A stretch of DNA of 7,620 nt from a bacterium. GTDB lineage: Bacteria; Planctomycetota; B15-G4; JADJEK01. Where the stretch lies: assembly GCA_030428825.1 (NCBI GenBank), contig JAUIEL010000323.1, positions 1 to 7,620 on the forward strand. Direction: 5' to 3'. The notes below the pieces were generated by a model, which saw only the letters and a program-made list of their open reading frames with translations, ran no database searches and was not told the DNA's origin. A program made the translations under genes and the position numbers. Below, piece after piece: positions 1-6,514 of this stretch. How positions within the stretch are numbered: position 1 is the first letter of the stretch; every line of letters starts with the position of its first letter.

Positions 1-696
1 GGCCTGCGCGGGGTGTCGCTCGGCCCCATCGGCGTGGGCGAGGGCATCGGCAGCGCGACCCGCGTCGGGCCCGACTCCGAGACGTTCTACGTCGAGCAGC
101 GCTGGATCCCCATCATCGCCTACGCGCCGAGCTTCGTGAACGGCTACGCCGCGGTGCGGGCGGCGCTCGAGGTCGACTACACGTGGGGCCTCGCCGCCAA
201 CACCATCCAGAACAACCAGGGCGGCGGCTTCAACGCCGATCAGGTCAACCTCCAGACCAAGAACGTCAACGTCGCCCTCTACCCGACGCAGCGCCCCAAG
301 GAGCTGTCGATCGTGCTGGGCACGCAGGCGGTCTACGACTCGATCTACGACCCCGCGGTCACGTCGCTCTTCGACATCGTGCAGACGGGCTACAAGCTCG
401 CCTTCATGGGGACCGACGCCACCGGGGCGTCGCTGTTCTTCAATCAGCCCTGGGGCCGCGGGAAGCTGAGCTTCATCCCCGTGGGCGCGGCGCAGCCGGA
501 GAAGGCCATCACCGGGGACGCGCGCTTCTCGCACGTGTACCTGTTCACCGCCGACTACGCCTACGAGGTGCAGCCGGGCACGGTGATCGGCGCCTCCTTC
601 TGGCACCTCCAGGACGACACGAAGGGCGCCGGCTTCGCCTTCGAGGGCCTGGTGCCCAGCGGCCCCGGCTCGGGCGCGCTCTCCGCGTACACCGGC
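1..696 (+). other. Fragment of an outer-membrane beta-barrel (porin-like) protein at the 5' end of the fused frame
   Basis: The first ~228 codons share nothing visible with M2 peptidases. They read as alternating polar/hydrophobic beta-strands with aromatic girdle residues and short Gly/Asn/Asp turns, for example around YAAVRAALEVDYTWG, KELSIVLGTQAVYD, YKLAFMGTDATGASLFF and SHVYLFTADYAYEV. That pattern is typical of a Gram-negative outer-membrane barrel such as a porin or alginate-export-like protein; I do not recognise a specific family. Both ends are missing: the start lies outside the window, and the last strands and terminal aromatic residue are replaced by the peptidase. Codon choice differs from the rest of the window: 9 of 13 prolines are CCC here, against 25 of 28 CCG in the peptidase part, and Gly is mostly GGC and Arg mostly CGC. 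Confidence 0.6.
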
Positions 697-2253
697 GCCG
701 CCGACGTGGTGACCGCGGCGCGCGACCACCTCGCGGGCGACGCGGCGACCGACCTGCAGCGCCGGCGGCTGACGAAGATCCTGCTCTCGGCGGCGGAGAA
801 CCCCGGGACGATCCCGGACGTCGTCGCGGCGCGGATCGAGGCGGAGGGCGCGCAGTCCGCGGCCCAGGACGGGTTCACGTTCCGGATGGAGGCGGGCGGC
901 GACGCCCCGGTCGTCGTCACGCCGAACGACATCGACGAGATCCTCCGGACGTCGACCGACCTGGAGGAGCGTCGCCGGGCGTGGGACGCGGCGAAGTCGA
1001 TCGGTCCTCCGCTCCGCGACGGGCTCCTGACCCTCCGCGACCTCCGGAACCGCGTGGCGCGCGAGATGGGATACGACGGCTTCTTCTCGCTGCAGGTCGC
1101 CGACTACGGCATGACCGCCGACGAGATGATGGCGGACCTCGAGCGGGTGCTCGAGGAGATCCGTCCGCTGTACGAGCAGCTCCACTGCTGGGCGAAGCAC
1201 GAGCTCGCGAGGCGGTACGGCGAGCCGGTGCCGCGGCGGATCCCGGCGCACTGGCTCGCGAACCGTTGGGGGCAGGAGTGGCCGGGCATGGTCGACGGGA
1301 TCGACCTCGACCCGCTCTTCGCCTCGCTCTCGCCGGAGGAGGTCGTGGAGAGGGCCGAGGCGTTCTACGTCTCGATGGGGTTCCCGGAGCTCCCCGACGT
1401 CTTCTGGGAGAAGTCGGACCTGTACGAGCTGCCGGCCGGGGCCGCGCGGAAGAAGAACACGCACGCGTCGGCGTGGCACCTCGACCTCGACCGCGACGTC
1501 CGGTCGCTGATGAGCGTGAAGCCGGACTTCAACTGGTTCACGACGACGCACCACGAGCTCGGCCACATCTATTACTACCTCGCCTACTCGCGCCCGGAGG
1601 TGCCGCTCGTGCTGCGCGAGGGGGCGAACCGCGCGTTCCACGAGGGGATCGGCGAGCTGATCTCGCTCGCCGCGTCGCAGCGCGCGTACCTCGAGGACCT
1701 CGGGCTCCTGAGCGCCGACGTCGAGATCGACGAGATCCGGTGGCTCCTGAACGACGCGATGACCTCGATCGTCTTCCTGCCGTGGTCCGCCGGCGTGATG
1801 TCGCACTTCGAGAAGGCGCTCTACGACGACGACCTCGCCGCGGACGAGCTGAACGCGCGCTGGTGGGAGGCGAAGCGGCGCTACCAGGGGATCGACCCGC
1901 CGTCGCCGCGCGGCGAGGAGTGGTGCGACCCGTGCACCAAGACGCACGTGAACGACGACCCGGCGCAGTACTACGACTACGCGCTCGCCACGGTGCTGAA
2001 GTTCCAGCTGCACGACCACGTCGCGCGCGAGATCCTCTCCCAGCCGCCGACGAACGCGAACTACCGCGGCAGCGAGGCGGCCGGCGCGTTCCTCCGGTCG
2101 ATCCTCGAGGTCGGGGCGACGCGCGACTGGCGCGACGTGATCCGCGAGGCGACCGGGAGCGAGCTCTCCGGCCGGGCGATGCTCGAGTACTACGCGCCGC
2201 TGATGGACTGGCTGAAGGAGCGGAACGCCGGCCGCGACGTCTCGTTCGACTGA
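1..2253 (+). CDS. M2-family (ACE-like) zinc dipeptidyl carboxypeptidase, N-terminus replaced by outer-membrane barrel sequence; 5' partial
   Basis: From about residue 229 (counting from the GTG at 13) this is peptidase family M2, which removes C-terminal dipeptides and in bacteria usually acts in the periplasm. Visible: an IPAH.L.N.WGQ.W block, a THASAW block (substrate-backbone site), the zinc motif HHELGH at 513-518, and FHEGIGE supplying the third zinc ligand, Glu544. KTH places Lys643 and His645 where ACE has Lys511 and His513, and tyrosines 653 and 656 match the ACE active-site pair after a one-residue insertion. The C-terminus ends normally (MLEYYAPLMDWLKERN). The family's N-terminal lid helices and signal peptide are missing; their place is taken by barrel-like sequence. 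The frame is open to base 1, so GTG 13 is probably not the real start. Peptidase identity is secure; whether the fused frame exists in the cell is doubtful. Confidence 0.85.
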   Translation, partial: GLRGVSLGPIGVGEGIGSATRVGPDSETFYVEQRWIPIIAYAPSFVNGYAAVRAALEVDYTWGLAANTIQNNQGGGFNADQVNLQTKNVNVALYPTQRPKELSIVLGTQAVYDSIYDPAVTSLFDIVQTGYKLAFMGTDATGASLFFNQPWGRGKLSFIPVGAAQPEKAITGDARFSHVYLFTADYAYEVQPGTVIGASFWHLQDDTKGAGFAFEGLVPSGPGSGALSAYTGAADVVTAARDHLAGDAATDLQRRRLTKILLSAAENPGTIPDVVAARIEAEGAQSAAQDGFTFRMEAGGDAPVVVTPNDIDEILRTSTDLEERRRAWDAAKSIGPPLRDGLLTLRDLRNRVAREMGYDGFFSLQVADYGMTADEMMADLERVLEEIRPLYEQLHCWAKHELARRYGEPVPRRIPAHWLANRWGQEWPGMVDGIDLDPLFASLSPEEVVERAEAFYVSMGFPELPDVFWEKSDLYELPAGAARKKNTHASAWHLDLDRDVRSLMSVKPDFNWFTTTHHELGHIYYYLAYSRPEVPLVLREGANRAFHEGIGELISLAASQRAYLEDLGLLSADVEIDEIRWLLNDAMTSIVFLPWSAGVMSHFEKALYDDDLAADELNARWWEAKRRYQGIDPPSPRGEEWCDPCTKTHVNDDPAQYYDYALATVLKFQLHDHVAREILSQPPTNANYRGSEAAGAFLRSILEVGATRDWRDVIREATGSELSGRAMLEYYAPLMDWLKERNAGRDVSFD

Positions 2254-2261
2254 GCGGGCCG

Positions 2262-5200
2262 TCAGGGCGACTCGAAGCGCGCCGCCTCCTCCGGCCGCCC
2301 GGTCTCCCGGTAGAGCGTGGCGATCGTCTCGGCCAGGCGGCGCGTCGCCGGGGCGTCCGGGTCGAGCCCCTCGACCGCCCGCGCGTGCGCGTCGAGCAGG
2401 AGCGCCTCCGCCTCTTCGACCTCGCCGAGGGCCAGGAGGCACGCGCCGAGCTTCTCCCGGACGAGCGCCACCCGCTCCAGCGGCGGCGGCTCCGCCGACT
2501 CGAGCAGGTCGGCGAGCTCGCGCAGCAGCGGGGCCGCCTCGCCCGCCCGCCCGCTCGCGAGGACCGCCGACGCGTGCCGGTAGAGCGCGTTCGGCCGGCG
2601 CGGGTCGTCGGCGGCGAGCGTCTCCCGCTCGATCGTCGCCGCGCGTCGGAACAGCTCGCCCGCTTCGGCCTCCCGTCCCCGGGCGGCCTCGGCGAGCCCG
2701 AGCTGCAGCATCGCCTGCGTCGTGGTCGGGTGGCGCTCGCCGAGGGTCGACCGATACGCGGCGACCGCGCGCTCGAGGGCGGCCGCCGCTCCGTCCCGGT
2801 CCCCGGCGCGGCGGAGCGCCAGCCCGAGGAACTCCGCCGCGCTCGCGGCGGTCCGGTCCTCCGCGCCGAACACCCGGGTCCGGATGGCGAGCGCCTCGTC
2901 GAACGCCGCCGCCGCCCCGCGGAAGTCGCCCTTCCGGTCCAGCGCCTGTCCGAGGCTCACCAGGGTGTAGGCGAGCGACGGGTGGTCCCCCGCGAGCGCG
3001 CCCCGTTGCAGGGCGAGCGCCTGCCGGAGCCGCTCCTCGGCGAGGTCGAACTCGCCGCGCCTCGAGTGGAGCATGCCGAGCAGCGTGAGCGACGGAGCGA
3101 GGGAGACGTTGTCGTCCCCGAATCGCGCGGCCATGTCGCGGAACCCGGTTCGGGCGAGCGCGAGCGCCTCGTCGAACGCTCCGCGACGCCAGAGCACGAA
3201 CGCGAGCTCGATCCGCTTGTTCGAGACGTTCGGGTGGTCGGCCGGGAAGCGGCGTCGCTCCCGTTCGAGCGCCTCCCGGAGCAGCGCCTCCGCCTCGGCG
3301 AGCCCCGCGGGAGGGCCGTTCGCCAGCACGCCCCCGAGCCGACCCAGCCCGTCCGGGAGGAGGGTCCCCTGCACCCCGGACGACGCGCGCTGGATCTCCA
3401 CCAGTCGGCGGGCGAGAGCCTCGGCGCGCGCGAGGTCGCCGCGGGTCTGGGCGAGGCTCGACTCCTGCGCGAGGACGAGCCCCAGCGCCTCGGGGTCGGG
3501 GTTCGGTCCGAGGCAGTCGCGCGTTTCGACCAGCAACCGTTCCGCCTCGTCGAACCCCCCGGTGTAGGAGAGGACCTCCGCGAGGTGGGTCAGATAGGGG
3601 GCGAGCCGCGGGTCTCCGTCGCCGAACTCTCGCCTCGCCGCCCGCGCGGCGGCGCGGATCCCGTCCTCGGCCGGCGCGAGCTCGCCGAGGCCGAGGTAGC
3701 TCCGTCCGAGCGTCGAGAGGAGCTCCGCCTCGACGGCGGGGTTCGCGATCGGGTCGGACGCGAGTCGTTCGGCCGCGCGGTCGAGCACGTCGCGCATCCG
3801 CGCGTCCGGTCCGAGCATGCCCGGGCGGACGCTCGTCAGCATCTCCTTCAGGAACCGGTTCAGCTCGCGCCCGTTCGCCGCCTCCGCCCGCGCCGCCGCG
3901 GCCTCGCGGTCGGCGCGGAGGCTCTCGGCGCGCGTCCGCCCCGCCCACCAGAGGACGCCGGACGCGCCGGCGACGACCGACGCGGCGAGCGCGACCGTCA
4001 GCGCCGTGCCGAGCGGGTTTCGTCGCGCGAGCTTCACCAGCCGCCGCGCGACCGGCGTCGGGCTCGCGAGGACGGGGCGGTCGTGGAGGACGTTCCGCAC
4101 GTCGTCCCCGAGCTGGCGGGCCGACGCGTACCGATCGGCCGGGTCCTTGCTCATCGCCTTCAGGACGATCGTGTCGAGGTCGCCGGCGAGCCGGCGCCGG
4201 AGCCGGCGCGCCGTCGTCCGCCGGGCCGCGGCGATCGCGTCCGGCGACGCGGCGATCGCGACGTCGTCCGGCCCCTCGGCCGCCGCCGTGCCGCGCCCCG
4301 CCGCCTCGGTCGTCCTCCCCGACGAGGTCTCGGCGCGCCGGACCGCGGTGCTCGGCCGGCGCGGGTCCTGCTCGCAGACCATGCGCTCGAGCTCGTGCAA
4401 GGGGCCGCCGTCCGTCCCGAACGGGTCGCGGCCGCAGAGGAGGCGGTAGAGGAGGACGCCGAGGGCGTGGACGTCGGTCGCCGTCGTCACCGGCTCCCCC
4501 TTGATCTGCTCCGGGCTGGCGAACCGGGGGGTCATCAGCCGGAGTCCGGGCATCGTCGCGTCGATCCCCTCGGCGCGGAGGTCGTCGTCGAGGAGCTTGG
4601 CGATCCCGAAGTCGAGCAGCCGGGGCCGTTCGTCCGCGTCGACGAGGATGTTCGACGGCTTGAGGTCGCGGTGGACGACGAGGTTCTGGTGCAGGTGGTG
4701 CACCGCGTCGCAGACCGTCGCGAAGAGGCGGAGCCGTTCGTCGACCGGGAGGCGGCGCTCGTCGCAGTCGCGGTCGATCGGCCGGCCGTCGACGTGCTCC
4801 ATCACGAGGTACGGCAGCCCGTCGTCGGTCGTTCCGCCGTCGAGGAGGCGGGCGACGTGAGGGTGATCGAGGAAGGCGAGGGTCTGACGCTCCTGGTGGA
4901 ACCGCTGCCGGAGCGTCTCGTGCGAGGCGGCCGCCTTCAGGATCTTCACCGCGACCGTCTGCTCGAACTGGCGGTCGGCCCGCTCGGCGCGGTAGACGCT
5001 CCCCATGCCGCCGTCGGCGATCCACTCCCGGATCCGGTAGGCGCCGAGTCGGGTGCCCGGCGCGAGCCGGGCGTCGGAGCTGGCGGCGTCCTTCCGTCCC
5101 CCCGTCGACGACACGGGGGACTCGAGGAACCCGGCGCCGTCGGCCTCCGCCTCGAGCATCGATCGGAGCTCCGCGGCGAGCTCGGGGTCGTTCGCGGCGA

Positions 5201-5291
5201 GCGTCGCGAGGAGCTCCTCGCGCCCCGCCTCGTCGAGCTCACCGTGTCGATGGAACGCGCGTTCCAGCTCCCGCCAGCGGTCCGGCTTCAT
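2262..5291 (-). CDS. Transmembrane Hanks-type serine/threonine protein kinase with C-terminal TPR array
   Basis: A 1009-residue membrane kinase that should phosphorylate Ser/Thr on cytoplasmic targets. Residues 1-57 form the short helical leader common to planctomycete/acidobacterial TPR kinases. The kinase domain spans about 84-405: Gly-rich loop ADGGMGSV (92-99), catalytic Lys116 in VAVK, HRDLKPSN (207-214, Asp209 the catalytic base), DFG 227-229, and activation segment ending ASPEQ with candidate phospho-Thr246 and Thr254. All key residues are present, so it should be active. A low-complexity Ala/Thr/Gly insert lies at about 318-357. One membrane helix (about 427-450) follows a basic stretch. 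Residues 460-1009 hold about 12 TPR units of roughly 42-residue kinesin-light-chain spacing, a likely protein-binding sensor on the outer face. ATG 5291 gives the full leader; its Shine-Dalgarno is weak. It may be co-transcribed with the upstream HEAT gene. The protein target is unknown. Confidence 0.93.
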   Translation of the reverse strand: MKPDRWRELERAFHRHGELDEAGREELLATLAANDPELAAELRSMLEAEADGAGFLESPVSSTGGRKDAASSDARLAPGTRLGAYRIREWIADGGMGSVYRAERADRQFEQTVAVKILKAAASHETLRQRFHQERQTLAFLDHPHVARLLDGGTTDDGLPYLVMEHVDGRPIDRDCDERRLPVDERLRLFATVCDAVHHLHQNLVVHRDLKPSNILVDADERPRLLDFGIAKLLDDDLRAEGIDATMPGLRLMTPRFASPEQIKGEPVTTATDVHALGVLLYRLLCGRDPFGTDGGPLHELERMVCEQDPRRPSTAVRRAETSSGRTTEAAGRGTAAAEGPDDVAIAASPDAIAAARRTTARRLRRRLAGDLDTIVLKAMSKDPADRYASARQLGDDVRNVLHDRPVLASPTPVARRLVKLARRNPLGTALTVALAASVVAGASGVLWWAGRTRAESLRADREAAAARAEAANGRELNRFLKEMLTSVRPGMLGPDARMRDVLDRAAERLASDPIANPAVEAELLSTLGRSYLGLGELAPAEDGIRAAARAARREFGDGDPRLAPYLTHLAEVLSYTGGFDEAERLLVETRDCLGPNPDPEALGLVLAQESSLAQTRGDLARAEALARRLVEIQRASSGVQGTLLPDGLGRLGGVLANGPPAGLAEAEALLREALERERRRFPADHPNVSNKRIELAFVLWRRGAFDEALALARTGFRDMAARFGDDNVSLAPSLTLLGMLHSRRGEFDLAEERLRQALALQRGALAGDHPSLAYTLVSLGQALDRKGDFRGAAAAFDEALAIRTRVFGAEDRTAASAAEFLGLALRRAGDRDGAAAALERAVAAYRSTLGERHPTTTQAMLQLGLAEAARGREAEAGELFRRAATIERETLAADDPRRPNALYRHASAVLASGRAGEAAPLLRELADLLESAEPPPLERVALVREKLGACLLALGEVEEAEALLLDAHARAVEGLDPDAPATRRLAETIATLYRETGRPEEAARFESP

Positions 5292-5364
5292 GGCGGCGCA
5301 TTCTCGACGATCCGAGGCGGTGCGTCGAGTCGGCGCGAGGATTCGTCGGCGGGCGCGCGGGCGA

Positions 5365-6408
5365 TCAGCCGTCGGAGGAGCGGTTCCTCGCGGCCGCCTC
5401 CAGCTCGTCGAGCCAGGCCGCGCGCGCGGCGGGGTCGTCGCTCGCGGCGAGACCGTCGACGATCTCCTCCTCGGAGAGCCCGGCGATCCGCGCGAGGATC
5501 CGGATCGAGAACGTCGCGTGCCCCCGACTGTCCCAGCGGGCCATCTCCACCACCTCGTCCAGGTGGTCCGCGGCCACGGTCGAGAGGAGCGCCTCGTCCC
5601 GCCCCTTCGTGAGCGCGTCGACGACCGCCGCGCCCTTGTTCCGGTCGGTCCAGTCGAACGAGCCGAGCAGCGCGAGGAGGGGCGCCTCGTCGACGTCGAT
5701 CGCGAGTTCGGGGTGCTCGCGCGCGTATTCGACGAGGATGCCGAGCGCCCGGACCCCGTTGTTCCGCACGACCGCGTCGGGGTCGGTCGCCGCGTGCTCG
5801 AGCTCCGGCGCCACCCGCGCCTTGTCGCCGGCGTAGGCGAGGATCGTCGCCGCCGCGGCGCGCGACCGCGCGTCGGCCGACGTGCGGAGGACCCGCGCGA
5901 GCTCCTCGAACCGCTGGTCGGCGATCGCGGTCAGGCCGAGCTCGAGCTCGCGCAGCGGCGGGTACTCGGAGAGAGCGTGGCCGTGATCGTGGTCCTCGCC
6001 CGCCTGCCCCGAGCGGATGGCGGGGAGGAGGAACTCGCTCTTCCGCCGCGTCAGGGCGAGGAGCTCGGGGTCGAGCGTCACCTCGCCCGCGGGCGCCGCC
6101 CGTCGCGCCGGCGACGGCGCCGCCTCCTCCCGGACGCCGACGAACAGGGCGAGGTTCCCCGGGTAGCGGACGAGCGAGACGCGGGCCTCGACGACCCCAT
6201 CCAACGCGGCGATCCGCGCCTCGATCGCGTCGTTCGACTCGGCGAGCTCCTCGCCGGCGGAGACGCCGATCGCCGCGCGGACCTCCGCCTCGTCGACGGT
6301 GCGGAGGCCGTACAGGTCGACGCTCGTGAGCGACGACTCCGCCGCCGCGGCGACGGCGGCGGAGAGGACGGCGCACGCGATCGCCGCGGACTTCGGGGCA
6401 CGGGACAT
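5365..6408 (-). CDS. Secreted POTRA-like/HEAT-like repeat protein, function unknown
   Basis: A 347-residue exported protein of no named family that I recognise. Residues 1-23 are a signal peptide (basic start, Ala/Val-rich core, AAA before Glu24). Residues about 28-95 have the beta-alpha-alpha-beta-beta pattern of a POTRA or FtsQ-like domain: SVDLYGLRTVDEAEV, two helices, then GVVEARVSLVRYPGNLALFVGV. An Ala/Pro linker (96-108) follows, then a short acidic/histidine stretch (EDHDHGH, 138-144). From about 155 to 340 it is helical, with HEAT-like pairs such as SRAAAATILAYAGD and DAVVRNNGVRALGILVEY. These are generally protein-binding scaffolds. The start ATG has a very good Shine-Dalgarno. The gene is divergent from the dehydrogenase-like gene and 73 bp upstream of the kinase in the same direction. 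A periplasmic adaptor role is inference; the POTRA call rests on pattern, not alignment. Confidence 0.85.
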   Translation of the reverse strand: MSRAPKSAAIACAVLSAAVAAAAESSLTSVDLYGLRTVDEAEVRAAIGVSAGEELAESNDAIEARIAALDGVVEARVSLVRYPGNLALFVGVREEAAPSPARRAAPAGEVTLDPELLALTRRKSEFLLPAIRSGQAGEDHDHGHALSEYPPLRELELGLTAIADQRFEELARVLRTSADARSRAAAATILAYAGDKARVAPELEHAATDPDAVVRNNGVRALGILVEYAREHPELAIDVDEAPLLALLGSFDWTDRNKGAAVVDALTKGRDEALLSTVAADHLDEVVEMARWDSRGHATFSIRILARIAGLSEEEIVDGLAASDDPAARAAWLDELEAAARNRSSDG

Positions 6409-6410
6409 CG

Positions 6411-6422
6411 CTCCTCCTCCTC
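6411..6422 (-). promoter_or_regulatory. Strong Shine-Dalgarno for the POTRA/HEAT gene
   Basis: Read on the minus strand this is GAGGAGGAGGAG. It contains GGAGG cores 4 and 7 bases before the ATG at 6408, and the 7-base spacing is near ideal. It fixes that start, which also begins a clean signal peptide. None of the other genes in the window has a comparable site. Confidence 0.75.
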
Positions 6423-6499
6423 GGGCCGACGCGGTCGTCGCCGGTCGGGGCGATGTACGCCGCCGGGGCGCGGGTGTTGGGCGGGGCCCGCGTCGCGGC

Positions 6500-6508
6500 T
6501 GCTACGCT
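6500..6508 (+). promoter_or_regulatory. Putative extended -10 promoter element for the dehydrogenase-like gene
   Basis: TGCTACGCT fits the extended -10 pattern TGnTAnnnT. It ends 6 bases before the ATG at 6515, so transcription would begin at or next to the start codon. A weak -35-like TTGGGC sits at 6477-6482, but its 20-base spacing is too long for a standard sigma-70 promoter. The call rests on the extended -10 and its position upstream of a gene with no Shine-Dalgarno. In DNA this GC-rich an AT-containing hexamer at this place is suggestive, not proof. Confidence 0.35.
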
Positions 6509-6514
6509 CTCGGG

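Noticed and set aside
13..15. GTG at 13 as the true start of the first gene
   Set aside because: The frame is open to base 1, there is no ribosome site or signal peptide at 13, and barrel-like sequence is already under way, so the gene is cut by the window edge.
5292..5364. Search of the 73-bp gap between the HEAT gene and the kinase for a promoter or terminator
   Set aside because: I see no convincing -10/-35 pair, no hairpin with T-run and only a weak GAGA-like ribosome site, so nothing is called.
183..5612. A 1809-codon open frame on the plus strand running across the peptidase and antisense to the kinase
   Set aside because: Its translation is Arg/Pro/Gly/Glu-rich low-complexity sequence with no domain, no plausible start region, and it overlaps two genes whose identity is certain. 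Stops are rare in off frames at this GC content.
6469..6492. Inverted repeat read as a terminator or strong operator
   Set aside because: Six-base GC-only arms with a 12-base loop and no T-run are expected by chance here; it is mentioned only as a weak possibility in the promoter finding.
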